Of a DNA stretch of 11,751 nt, positions 1 to 6,205 are shown one piece after another. The notes beneath the pieces are model-generated. The model was given only the letters and a program-made list of their open reading frames with translations, was not told the origin of the DNA and searched no databases. Every line of letters starts with the position of its first letter. Positions within the stretch are counted from its first letter, which is position 1. Position numbers and translations under genes: made by a program. The DNA is from Litoreibacter sp. GTDB lineage: Bacteria; Pseudomonadota; Alphaproteobacteria; Rhodobacterales; Rhodobacteraceae. Location: NCBI GenBank assembly GCA_013042765.1, contig JABDPP010000378.1, positions 1 through 11,751 on the forward strand, in the 5' to 3' direction.

Positions 1-507
1 CATGAGGCCCGCGCCTGGTGCGAGGCGGCCTGCGCGACCGGCGCGATCGTACCCGTCGAGGTCGAAAGTGCGGATGGACCGCGACGCCGCTGCCTTGCGC
101 GTCCCGACATCATTGCACAAGCCGCAGATAACACAGCTCCGTCGGAACGGGTCCGGATTCTTTCGCCCTTCGACCCGGCGCTTCGGGATCGCAAACGGGC
201 CGAGCGGTTGTTCGGGTTCTCCTACAGGATCGAGATTTTCGTGCCAGAGCCAAAGCGGCGCTATGGCTATTACGTCTTTCCGGTTTTCGAAGGTGATCGC
301 CCCATCGGGCGCATAGACATGAAGTGCCTGAGAGCCGAAACATGCCTGAAAGTCAGGGCCTTTTGGCCCGAAGTTCATATCGAAGTGGGCAAAGGTCGCG
401 TGCAACGCCTGACGACAGAGCTGGAGCGAATGGCCCGCTTCGCGGGGGCCAGTGACATCGCCTTTGAGAAGGACTGGCTGCGCGAGAGCCACCCCGATCC
501 CAAGTGA
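1..507 (+). CDS. YcaQ-like winged-helix DNA glycosylase, 3' fragment
   Basis: This is the C-terminal 168 residues of a protein whose 5' end lies left of the window; frame 1 is open to the edge and stops with TGA at 505-507. The stretch at about residues 48-75 (RILSPFDPALRDRKRAERLF, then GFSYRIEIFVP), followed by KRRYGYYVFPVF and IGRIDMK, is typical of the YcaQ/AlkX (formerly DUF1006) family. Members of that family are winged-helix DNA glycosylases that unhook interstrand crosslinks. The catalytic QxD/QxQ-type motif would be N-terminal and is not visible, so activity cannot be judged. The first internal ATG at 208 is not the true start, because the family motif begins upstream of it. It is co-directional with the sulfur genes but is separated from them by a promoter region and is functionally unrelated; it marks the border of the sulfur locus. 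Confidence 0.85.
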   Translation, partial: HEARAWCEAACATGAIVPVEVESADGPRRRCLARPDIIAQAADNTAPSERVRILSPFDPALRDRKRAERLFGFSYRIEIFVPEPKRRYGYYVFPVFEGDRPIGRIDMKCLRAETCLKVRAFWPEVHIEVGKGRVQRLTTELERMARFAGASDIAFEKDWLRESHPDPK

Positions 508-517
508 CGCATCCCTC

Positions 518-559
518 TTGGATTGCAAATGAGGCTGATATACATTAAATAATTGGAAT
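518..559 (+). promoter_or_regulatory. Promoter and SqrR/BigR-type operator of unit 1
   Basis: The 81-base gap between the ycaQ-like gene and the first membrane-protein gene is locally AT-rich. It holds ATTA-N8-GAAT at 544-559, one base off the ATTC-N8-GAAT consensus reported for the persulfide-responsive ArsR-family repressor SqrR and its relatives BigR and SoxR. A plausible sigma-70 pair is TTGGAT (518-523) and TACATT (541-546) with 17-base spacing. If so, the operator overlaps the -10 element and the start of transcription, the classic position for a repressor. The motif shares 13 of 16 bases with the site at 2500-2515. Seen: the motif and its position. Known: the consensus. Inferred: regulation by a SqrR/BigR/SoxR-like protein encoded elsewhere. 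Confidence 0.6.
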
Positions 560-588
560 ATGTTTATAGGACTCGCCGGGAGCAAGAC

Positions 589-1023
589 ATGGCAACGGAA
601 TTTACACCTTTCGCATCATTGATCGGAGGCATGCTGATCGGAGTATCAGCTGTTATCCTGATGGGGTTGAATGGCAGGATTGCCGGGATCAGCGGTATCG
701 CCTCCCGCCTGCTTGACGCACGTCTGGGCGGCAGCGAGGAACGGCCAGGGCTGTTTTTCATCGGGGGCCTTCTGCTCGCGGCACCGGTCTATGCGTTTGT
801 CAACGGGGCACTTCCGACGCAAACGGTATCGAACAACCTGCCCCTGCTGGCTATTGCCGGTCTGCTGGTAGGATTCGGCTCTGTGTTTGGCAATGGCTGC
901 ACGTCCGGGCACGGGGTCTGCGGCCTCGCGCGCCTGTCCTCGCGCTCGCTTGTTGCGACGCTGACATTCATGGCGACAGCTTTCGTCAGCGTCTACCTGC
1001 TGCGCCACGTAATCGGAGGATAA
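589..1023 (+). CDS. YeeE/YedE-type (Sulf_transp) membrane protein, N-half
   Basis: A 144-residue membrane protein of the YeeE/YedE family (PF04143, formerly DUF395), relatives of the thiosulfate channel TsuA. It has about four hydrophobic segments (residues roughly 8-28, 55-72, 85-101 and 118-140) and the family signature GNGCTSGHGVCG at 101-112, with C104 and C111. Conserved cysteines of this family form the path that relays the sulfur compound. It is about half the length of TsuA, so it probably pairs with the next gene product to form one complete transporter; such pairs have been called PmpA/PmpB in Serratia. The start at 589 is chosen because GGGAG at 578-582 sits six bases upstream; an earlier TTG at 553 lies inside the operator. 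It is followed after three bases by the partner gene. The substrate, probably thiosulfate or another sulfane-sulfur species, is inferred. Confidence 0.88.
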   Translation: MATEFTPFASLIGGMLIGVSAVILMGLNGRIAGISGIASRLLDARLGGSEERPGLFFIGGLLLAAPVYAFVNGALPTQTVSNNLPLLAIAGLLVGFGSVFGNGCTSGHGVCGLARLSSRSLVATLTFMATAFVSVYLLRHVIGG

Positions 1024-1026
1024 GCC

Positions 1027-1458
1027 ATGAAGAACCTCTCCGCTCTGATCGCCGGTCTTGTCTTCGGTCTCGGCCTCGTCATCTCCGGCATGGCCGATCC
1101 AGCCAAGGTTCAGAACTTCCTTGATGTGTTTGGCACATGGGATCCCAGCCTCGCCTTTGTGATGGGTGGTGCGATTGCCGTCACCCTGCCCGGCTTTCGG
1201 CTGGTGGCACAACGTGGTCGCCCGCTGTTCGACGAGCGTTTCCGGCTTCCGAGCCGCTCGGATCTGGACGCGCCGCTTCTTGGCGGGGCTGCTCTTTTTG
1301 GCATCGGTTGGGGGCTTGGCGGTTTCTGCCCCGGCCCCGCGCTCACCGCGCTGCCGCTAGCGGCACCCGGCACCCTCATTTTCGTACCTGCCATGTTCAT
1401 CGGTATGTGGCTGGCAAAGAACGTTCCGATGATGACACGTCCCTCACCAGGCGTATAA
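1027..1458 (+). CDS. YeeE/YedE-type (DUF6691) membrane protein, C-half
   Basis: A 143-residue membrane protein, the partner half of the preceding one. Recognisable signatures are GLVISGMADPAKVQNFLD at about residues 16-33, WDPSLAFVMGGA at 38-49 and GWGLGGFCPGPAL at 94-106, with C101 in the FCPGPA motif where the family keeps a reactive cysteine. Hydrophobic segments lie at roughly 5-22, 40-60, 85-100 and 112-130. The ribosome binding site GGAGG (1015-1019) overlaps the end of the upstream gene, and the genes are three bases apart, so co-translation is likely. Together with C104 and C111 of the partner, the two halves would supply the three conserved cysteines expected of a TsuA-like pore. A role in moving thiosulfate or persulfide-type sulfur into the cytoplasm, next to the persulfide dioxygenase encoded downstream, is inferred. 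Confidence 0.88.
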   Translation: MKNLSALIAGLVFGLGLVISGMADPAKVQNFLDVFGTWDPSLAFVMGGAIAVTLPGFRLVAQRGRPLFDERFRLPSRSDLDAPLLGGAALFGIGWGLGGFCPGPALTALPLAAPGTLIFVPAMFIGMWLAKNVPMMTRPSPGV

Positions 1459-1485
1459 TCGCGCAATGCGCAAAGGAGTCTCGAC

Positions 1486-2370
1486 ATGACAGATTACCCA
1501 CTGGATCTTTCAACGAAACCCGAGGTTCAGGCGTTTTTCGACCCGGCCACTAACACGATCAGCTATGTCGTCCGCGATCCGGCAAGCACGAGTTGCGCTG
1601 TCATGGATTCGGTGATGGATATCGACTACGCCGCAGGCCGCATCACCTATGAGCATGCCGACGAGATAATCGACTTCATCACGTCCAGCGGGCTAAAGCT
1701 GGAATGGATCATCGAAACACATGTCCATGCCGACCACCTCTCTGCGGCGCCCTATATCCAGGAAAAGCTGGGCGGAAAAATCGGGATCGGATCGAAAATC
1801 ATGATCGTGCAGGACACGTTCGGAAAGGTCTTCAACGAGGGCACCGAATTCCAGCGCGATGGCAGCCAGTTCGACGCCCTGTTTGAGGACGGCGACACCT
1901 ACAAGATCGGCCAGATGGACGCCGTCGCGCTCTATACGCCGGGGCACACGCCGGCTTGCATGGCGCATGTGATCGGCGACGCTGTATTCGTGGGCGACAC
2001 GCTTTTCATGCCCGATGGCGGCTCAGCCCGTGCCGATTTTCCGGGTGGAGATGCCGGAGAGTTGTACGATTCAATTCAAAAACTCCTGGCTCTGCCCGAC
2101 GAAATGCGGCTCTTCATGTGCCATGACTACGGGCCCAACGGGCGTGATATCGCCTGGGAAACCACTGTGGGCGACGAGAAGACCCACAACATTCACGTCG
2201 GCGGCGGCAAGACCCGGGAGGAGTTCATCAAGTTCCGCACGGAACGCGACGCACAGCTCGATATGCCCCGGCTCATCATTCCGTCTTTGCAGGTGAACAT
2301 GCGCGCCGGCGAAGTGCCGTGCGACGAGGACGGAAACCCGATGTTAAAGGTGCCGGTCAACGCGCTCTAA
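1486..2370 (+). CDS. blh: Blh-type persulfide dioxygenase (MBL fold)
   Basis: A 294-residue metallo-beta-lactamase-fold protein of the ETHE1/Blh persulfide dioxygenase group, which oxidises glutathione persulfide to sulfite and glutathione with a mononuclear iron. No signal peptide is present, so it is cytoplasmic. The metal-site residues are intact: THVHADHL at 78-85 (H79, H81, D83, H84), H154 in YTPGHTP, D171 in VGDTLF and H213 in MCHDY. The C-terminal segment QVNMRAGEVP (around 271-280) is characteristic of the Blh proteins found in bigR operons. No rhodanese domain is fused. AAGGAG at 1473-1478 lies seven bases before the ATG. It follows the two YeeE-type genes after 27 bases, the same combination of a Blh gene and two DUF395-type genes seen in BigR operons of Xylella and Agrobacterium. 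Here, however, the repressor gene is absent from the window. Confidence 0.9.
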   Translation: MTDYPLDLSTKPEVQAFFDPATNTISYVVRDPASTSCAVMDSVMDIDYAAGRITYEHADEIIDFITSSGLKLEWIIETHVHADHLSAAPYIQEKLGGKIGIGSKIMIVQDTFGKVFNEGTEFQRDGSQFDALFEDGDTYKIGQMDAVALYTPGHTPACMAHVIGDAVFVGDTLFMPDGGSARADFPGGDAGELYDSIQKLLALPDEMRLFMCHDYGPNGRDIAWETTVGDEKTHNIHVGGGKTREEFIKFRTERDAQLDMPRLIIPSLQVNMRAGEVPCDEDGNPMLKVPVNAL

Positions 2371-2378
2371 AGCACGAT

Positions 2379-2397
2379 CTGCGCGCGGGTAGCGCAG
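2379..2397 (+). other. Short GC-rich inverted repeat after blh
   Basis: CTGCGC (2379-2384) and GCGCAG (2392-2397) form a perfect 6-bp stem with a 7-base loop, starting eight bases after the stop codon. No T-run follows, so it is not an intrinsic terminator by itself. It may protect the 3' end of the transcript or simply be chance in GC-rich DNA. Between it and the stronger hairpin at 2446 nothing else is visible apart from a 4-bp CCGC/GCGG repeat at 2414-2425. Confidence 0.3.
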
Positions 2398-2445
2398 GTT
2401 AGAGCCCAAGCGACCGCCATAGCGGCCACCTCACAGTCCTCCGGT

Positions 2446-2484
2446 TAGAAAACCCCTGATTCCAAGGGTTTTCTATTGCTTTTC
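2446..2484 (+). terminator. Hairpin terminator of unit 1
   Basis: TAGAAAACCC (2446-2455) and GGGTTTTCTA (2466-2475) form a perfect 10-bp stem with a 10-base loop. It is followed by the T-rich but interrupted tail TTGCTTTTC. Its position, 75 bases after the stop of blh and just before the promoter region of the next unit, fits a rho-independent terminator separating the two plus-strand units. The tail is weaker than canonical, so some read-through is possible. Confidence 0.65.
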
Positions 2485-2499
2485 ATTGAAAATAGTCAT

Positions 2500-2515
2500 A
2501 TTCAAAAGTTGGAAT
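2500..2515 (+). promoter_or_regulatory. SqrR/BigR-type operator of unit 2
   Basis: An exact match to ATTC-N8-GAAT, the consensus for SqrR-type persulfide-responsive repressors, lies 18 bases before the start codon and just upstream of the Shine-Dalgarno sequence. It shares 13 of 16 bases with the site at 544-559, including six of the eight spacer bases. A recognisable pair of -35 and -10 boxes is less clear here: TTGCTT (2476-2481) and CATATT (2497-2502) have only 15-base spacing. The site overlaps the likely -10 to start region, consistent with repression that is relieved by persulfide. Which protein binds here is inference. Confidence 0.65.
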
Positions 2516-2532
2516 TTTTGGAGGAACCCGTC

Positions 2533-3456
2533 ATGCAAATCACCCGGCGAAACCTGATCCTGGGCGCTACCGCGATTGGCGCGGGTGGAATGCTCCCTCT
2601 AAGGCCCAGTTTCGGTGCGACCCAGATCGATATGGGCGGACTGCGCATTGATACGGTCAGCGACGGAAATCTCGTTCTGCCGGCCGATTTCCTGCTTGGA
2701 GGTGACGTTCCTCTGAGCGAGATCGCCCCCGTTCTGGAGCGCAACAATATCTCGCCCGACCAGCTAACCCCGCCCTGCAATGTCACGCTGCTGCGCGACG
2801 GCACGAACACAGTTCTGTTCGACGTGGGCTCCGGTCAGGATTTCATGCCATCTGCGGGCAAGCTGCTGGAAACGCTGGAGGCGCTTGATGTGACGCCCGA
2901 GGACGTCACCCATGTCGTCTTCACCCACGGGCATCCCGATCATATCTGGGGGCTTCTGGATGATTTTGACGATCCCACCTTCCCCGAGGCGGAGTACCTG
3001 ATGGGGCGCGTCGAGTTCGACTATTGGATGGACCCCGACACCGTCAACACGATATCCGAAGGCCGGGTCACCTTCGCCGTTGGTGCCAAACGCCGCCTTG
3101 AGGCGATCGACGGCCAGATCAGTTTCTTCGAGGACGGCGCAGAAATCCTTCCCGGCGTCGCCGCGCAGGCCACATTCGGGCACACGCCCGGACACATGGC
3201 GTTCGAGCTGCGCTCCGGCAACCAGTCCGCCATGCTCGTAGGGGACGCCATCGTCAACCATCATGTCGGGTTCGAACGTCCGGAACTGCCCTCGGGCTCT
3301 GATCAGGATCAGGACATGGGCATCGCCACGCGGATGGCGTTGCTGGACCAGCTGGCCTCCCAACAGGTGCCAATGATCGGATTCCACCTTCCAAACGGCG
3401 GCGTCGGCCGGGCCGAGCGCCATGACAATTCCTATCGCTTTGTTCCGGAGGTCTGA
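2533..3456 (+). CDS. Tat-exported MBL-fold metallohydrolase (SoxG/SoxH-like)
   Basis: A 307-residue metallo-beta-lactamase-fold protein. The N-terminus has a twin-arginine motif TRRNLIL (residues 4-10), a hydrophobic stretch and a likely cleavage near SFGA (26-29), so it should fold in the cytoplasm with its metals and act in the periplasm. The metal site is complete: THGHPDH at 131-137 (H132, H134, D136, H137), H217 in FGHTPGH, D238 in VGDA and H285 in GFHLP. The ATG at 2533 is preferred because GGAGGA (2520-2525) lies seven bases upstream; an earlier TTG at 2476 sits in the terminator tail. Paracoccus sox clusters carry exported metallohydrolases of similar size, called SoxG and SoxH. I cannot assign this protein to either with certainty, and the substrate is unknown (a thioester or persulfide derivative is a guess). 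Four bases separate it from the next gene. Confidence 0.85.
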   Translation: MQITRRNLILGATAIGAGGMLPLRPSFGATQIDMGGLRIDTVSDGNLVLPADFLLGGDVPLSEIAPVLERNNISPDQLTPPCNVTLLRDGTNTVLFDVGSGQDFMPSAGKLLETLEALDVTPEDVTHVVFTHGHPDHIWGLLDDFDDPTFPEAEYLMGRVEFDYWMDPDTVNTISEGRVTFAVGAKRRLEAIDGQISFFEDGAEILPGVAAQATFGHTPGHMAFELRSGNQSAMLVGDAIVNHHVGFERPELPSGSDQDQDMGIATRMALLDQLASQQVPMIGFHLPNGGVGRAERHDNSYRFVPEV

Positions 3457-3460
3457 GACT

Positions 3461-4417
3461 ATGAAAACCCTGTTTCTCCCGCTGAGTATCTCCCTTTTGG
3501 CATTTGCAGGCCCTGCGAAAGCCAGCGAAGATATTCCGGACCAGTATCCTGCCTCCGTCCTCTATCAGAAGCCTGTCGAGGTGATCCCGGGTGTGTTTTC
3601 GGCCATCGGTGCAACCGCGCCGTCCACCTATGAAAATGCAGGCCACAACAACAATCTCAGTTTCATCGTGACCGGCGAAGGCGTCATCGTGGTCAATTCC
3701 GGCGGATCCTACCAACTGGCCAAAGCCCTCCATGAGGAAATCAAAGCCGTGACGGAGCAGCCGGTAAAACTGGTATTCACGGAAAACGGTCAGGGACATG
3801 CCATGCTCGGCAATTCCTATTGGTCAGAACAGGGCGTGGCGATCGTTTCCCATATCGAAGCCGCTGAGGAATTCGAGGATCGCGGCCCCCAATCGCTGGA
3901 AGCGGCCAAACGGGTCGCGCGCGAACGCGCCGACGGGACCTTTATCGCGCTTCCCACCGAGACGTTCGAGGACGAGTACATCATCGAGATGGGCGATTTC
4001 CGCATCGAGGCCCGTCATCTCGGCCCGGCGCACAGCCCCGGCGATATCGTCGTCTGGCTGCCCAACCAGAACCTCGTGATTTCGGGAGACATGGCGTTCC
4101 ACGAGCGCATGCTGCCGATCTTCGAAGACACGATTACAGCCGACTGGCTGGAGACATGGGACAACGAGTTCGAAGCCCTAGAAGCCATCTATGTCATCCC
4201 GGGCCACGGCCACCCGACCAACATGGATCAGGTCCGCCGCTATACGAAAGGCTACCTAGAATATCTGCGCGGGAAGGTCGGCGAACATCTCGATGCGGGC
4301 GGAGATCTAGCCGACGCCTATTACGTCGACCAGTCGCCCTTCATGCATCTCGACACATTCGAGGAGCTGGCGACCCGCAACGCGGGCCGTGTCTACGAAC
4401 AGATGGAATTCGAGTAA
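3461..4417 (+). CDS. Secreted MBL-fold protein with degenerate metal site (SoxH-like)
   Basis: A 318-residue protein with a Sec signal (hydrophobic core about residues 3-17, likely cleavage after AKA, 19-21) and an MBL fold. The signature HxHxDH loop is altered. At 107-113 it reads TENGQGH, so the first two histidines are replaced by E108 and G110, and the aspartate by G112; only H113 remains. The later ligands are kept: H191 in GPAHSPGD, D210 in ISGDMAF and H249 in PGHGHP. Canonical two-zinc catalysis is therefore unlikely; a single metal, a different metal or a non-catalytic role are all possible. The ATG at 3461 is chosen because GGAGG (3447-3451) lies nine bases upstream and the reading begins a clear signal peptide; an ATG at 3422 lies inside the previous gene. 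Its operon position suggests it works with the intact Tat-exported MBL protein. Confidence 0.83.
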   Translation: MKTLFLPLSISLLAFAGPAKASEDIPDQYPASVLYQKPVEVIPGVFSAIGATAPSTYENAGHNNNLSFIVTGEGVIVVNSGGSYQLAKALHEEIKAVTEQPVKLVFTENGQGHAMLGNSYWSEQGVAIVSHIEAAEEFEDRGPQSLEAAKRVARERADGTFIALPTETFEDEYIIEMGDFRIEARHLGPAHSPGDIVVWLPNQNLVISGDMAFHERMLPIFEDTITADWLETWDNEFEALEAIYVIPGHGHPTNMDQVRRYTKGYLEYLRGKVGEHLDAGGDLADAYYVDQSPFMHLDTFEELATRNAGRVYEQMEFE

Positions 4418-4437
4418 AACAAGCTGCTTTCGCCCGT

Positions 4438-4465
4438 CCGATGGCTCCTATTGAGCAGCCATCGG
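4438..4465. terminator. Stem-loop between convergent genes
   Basis: CCGATGGCT (4438-4446) and AGCCATCGG (4457-4465) form a perfect 9-bp stem with a 10-base loop. It lies at the convergence of unit 2 and hemA, and the hemA stop codon (4448-4450) is in the loop. No T-tract follows directly on either strand; the nearest on the minus strand is GTTTT about 15 bases on. It could act as a weak bidirectional terminator or an mRNA 3'-end stabiliser. Confidence concerns the terminator role; the stem itself is plain. Confidence 0.4.
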
Positions 4466-5668
4466 CCGGCGGGCCAGCTGACACTGGACCCAAAGCGCCT
4501 CGAGCGCGTCTATCAACCGATCGACATCTTCCTGCGAGTGCACCGGTGACGGCGTGATCCGCAAGCGCTCGGTGCCGCGCGGCACGGTCGGGAAATTGAT
4601 CGGCTGAATATAGATCCCGTACTGTTCCAGCAGAATGTCGGAGATGTATTTGCATTTCATCGGATCGCCTACCATCACCGGAATGATGTGGCTGGGGTTG
4701 GGTTCGTGGGGAATGCCGATCTCGTCCAGCCGCTCCCGCACCTGAGCGACGCGCGCCTGATGCGCCTCACGCTCTGCCGTGCTCGACTTGAGATGGCGGA
4801 TCGAGGCCGCAGCCCCTGCCGCAACTGCGGGAGGCAAAGCCGTCGTAAAAATGAACCCGCTGGAAAAGGAACGCACGAAATCGCAGAGCTCTTTCGATGC
4901 CGCGATATAACCCCCGACAACTCCAAAGGCCTTGCCCAGCGTGCCTTCGATCACCGTGAGCCGATCCATCAGCCCTTCGCGCTCGGCGATACCGCCGCCA
5001 CGCGGCCCGTAGAGGCCCACGGCGTGCACCTCATCAAGATAGGTCATGGCGTTGTAGCGGTCAGCGAGATCGCAGATCTCTTTGATCGGTGCGATGTCGC
5101 CATCCATCGAGTAGACAGATTCGAATGCCACAAGCTTGGGCTGCTCGAGCGGAAGCGAGGCCAGCTTAGCTTCGAGATCCGCGAGATCGTTATGGGCCCA
5201 AATCATCTTTTGAGCGCGGGAATGGCGGATGCCCTCGATCATGGAGGCGTGGTTGAGCGCGTCAGAGAGCACTACGCAATTTGGAATCTGGGAGGCCAGC
5301 GTGCCAAGCGCCGCCCAGTTTGAGACGTAGCCGGACGTGAAGAGCAGCGCGGCTTCCTTGCCGTGCAGATCTGCCAGTTCGGCCTCCAAAAGAACGTGAT
5401 CGTGGGTCGTACCGGAGATATTCCGGGTTCCGCCTGAACCTGCGCCGCAGCGGTCGAGGGCCTCATGCATCGCAGCGAGAACATCCGGGTGCTGACCCAT
5501 GCCTAGATAGTCGTTGGAACACCAGATCGTCACATCCGACTCGTCCTCACGACGGCAGGTCGCGCGCGGGAACTCCCCACGATGACGCTCAAGATCGGCG
5601 AAAACCCGATAATTGCCCTCGTCCTTCAGTTTCGTAAGGGCAGATGTAAAATACGACTGATAATCCAT
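4448..5668 (-). CDS. hemA: 5-aminolevulinate synthase
   Basis: A 406-residue pyridoxal-phosphate enzyme of the alpha-oxoamine synthase family. It condenses glycine and succinyl-CoA to 5-aminolevulinate, the first step of haem (and bacteriochlorophyll) synthesis in alphaproteobacteria. Key sites are intact: [11 protein letters not shown] at 48-58, [15 protein letters not shown] at 77-91, [12 protein letters not shown] with H140, [11 protein letters not shown] with D212, and the Schiff-base lysine K246 in EGTLGKAFG. The length matches Rhodobacter HemA, whose lysine is K248. The gene starts eight bases after the DUF302 stop, with only a weak GGAAAG-type ribosome site in the end of the upstream gene, so translational coupling is plausible. 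It closes the sox-oriented block. Many Rhodobacterales have two ALAS genes (hemA and hemT); this one may be a sulfur-dedicated second copy or the only one, which the window cannot tell. Confidence 0.96.
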   Translation of the reverse strand: MDYQSYFTSALTKLKDEGNYRVFADLERHRGEFPRATCRREDESDVTIWCSNDYLGMGQHPDVLAAMHEALDRCGAGSGGTRNISGTTHDHVLLEAELADLHGKEAALLFTSGYVSNWAALGTLASQIPNCVVLSDALNHASMIEGIRHSRAQKMIWAHNDLADLEAKLASLPLEQPKLVAFESVYSMDGDIAPIKEICDLADRYNAMTYLDEVHAVGLYGPRGGGIAEREGLMDRLTVIEGTLGKAFGVVGGYIAASKELCDFVRSFSSGFIFTTALPPAVAAGAAASIRHLKSSTAEREAHQARVAQVRERLDEIGIPHEPNPSHIIPVMVGDPMKCKYISDILLEQYGIYIQPINFPTVPRGTERLRITPSPVHSQEDVDRLIDALEALWVQCQLARRPMAAQ

Positions 5669-5676
5669 TGATATTC

Positions 5677-6114
5677 TTACTTTCCGACAGCTTCACGTAC
5701 AATTTCATCAAGCAGGGCCTGAACCTCCTGCATCGGGCCATCCGGGTAGTTCCGGTAGCCCACCATCACTTCACCACCGCGATCGGCCACGAAGATCCCA
5801 TAGGGGCAAAATGCGATGTTCATGGGGTCGGCCTCCATCACCTTGCGTGACAGCACCGCCGAGCAAAAAATGAAGATATCCGCGGCCTCGAACAGCTTGG
5901 CATCGCTCCCGACATCGCTGCCAGTGCGGTTCAGCATCTCACCGGTATGGCTGACGTAATCGATCACCAGTCCGCGATCGATAATGGCGCTTTCCACACC
6001 GAAGGCGGCATCATCAAAACTGCCGTCGAATTCGTAGACGGTGGTGTCATCGGCGGCAAAGGCGCTGCCACAAAGGCCGAGGATTACGGCACAAACTCCC
6101 AGAAATTTCTGCAT
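5677..6114 (-). CDS. Exported DUF302 domain protein
   Basis: A 145-residue protein with a Sec signal (residues 1-20, cleavage likely after SAFA) and one DUF302 domain filling the mature part. Family features visible are the early [17 protein letters not shown] region (28-44), [16 protein letters not shown] with C84 (82-97), and [10 protein letters not shown] with C103 (100-109), followed by VGYRNYP (118-124). C84 and C103 might form a redox-active or structural disulfide in the periplasm. GGGAGAG lies four bases before the ATG. It follows soxF by 91 bases and precedes hemA by eight. DUF302 genes occur near sulfur-oxidation genes in other bacteria, but no biochemical role is established. A link to SoxF, to a SoxYZ thiol, or to haem delivery would be speculation. 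Confidence 0.85.
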   Translation of the reverse strand: MQKFLGVCAVILGLCGSAFAADDTTVYEFDGSFDDAAFGVESAIIDRGLVIDYVSHTGEMLNRTGSDVGSDAKLFEAADIFIFCSAVLSRKVMEADPMNIAFCPYGIFVADRGGEVMVGYRNYPDGPMQEVQALLDEIVREAVGK

Positions 6115-6157
6115 AGTTCTCTCCCTCTCTTAGAAAAGCAGCCTATCGCGCCGAGAC

Positions 6158-6203
6158 CCCGGCGGCCTTGATCCAGATCAGGTCGCCGGGCGAGTTCTTT
6201 TTT
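6158..6203 (+). terminator. Hairpin plus T-tract, antisense to the sox block
   Basis: CCCGGCGGCC (6158-6167) pairs with GGTCGCCGGG (6181-6190), including one G-T wobble. The inner part T6168 with A6180 and GAT with ATC closes a four-base loop, with one bulged T. Four bases later the plus strand reads TTCTTTTTT (6195-6203), ending just before the soxF stop. The G-U pair forms only in a plus-strand transcript; on the minus strand it would be a C-A mismatch, and no T-run follows there. So the element looks like an intrinsic terminator for transcription running left to right, although all genes here run the other way. It may alternatively stabilise the 3' end of a soxF mRNA. Confidence 0.5.
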
Positions 6204-6205
6204 CG

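Noticed and set aside
553..588. TTG start extending the first YeeE-type protein by 12 residues
   Set aside because: The TTG lies inside the operator motif and lacks a ribosome site, whereas ATG 589 has GGGAG at proper spacing and starts the hydrophobic protein normally.
646..1212. Long minus-strand open frame opposite the YeeE-type genes
   Set aside because: A shadow frame in GC-rich coding DNA: no recognisable domain, and it runs across two convincing plus-strand membrane-protein genes.
2476..2532. TTG start extending the Tat-exported MBL protein by 19 residues
   Set aside because: It begins in the terminator tail, spans the operator, and would bury the Tat signal; ATG 2533 has a strong GGAGGA site.
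3422..3460. ATG start for the second MBL protein inside the previous gene
   Set aside because: It would add 13 residues before a clear signal peptide, and the ribosome site GGAGG at 3447-3451 serves ATG 3461.
2764..3799. Minus-strand open frames opposite the two exported MBL genes
   Set aside because: Compositional shadows; the plus-strand products carry signal peptides, family motifs and ribosome sites, while these carry none.
4688..5323. Plus-strand open frame inside hemA
   Set aside because: No family features; the minus strand encodes a complete ALAS with all catalytic residues.
6158..6190. The hairpin as an ordinary terminator for soxF on the minus strand
   Set aside because: On the minus strand the G-T pair becomes a C-A mismatch and no T-run follows the stem, so that orientation fits poorly; a stabilising role remains possible.
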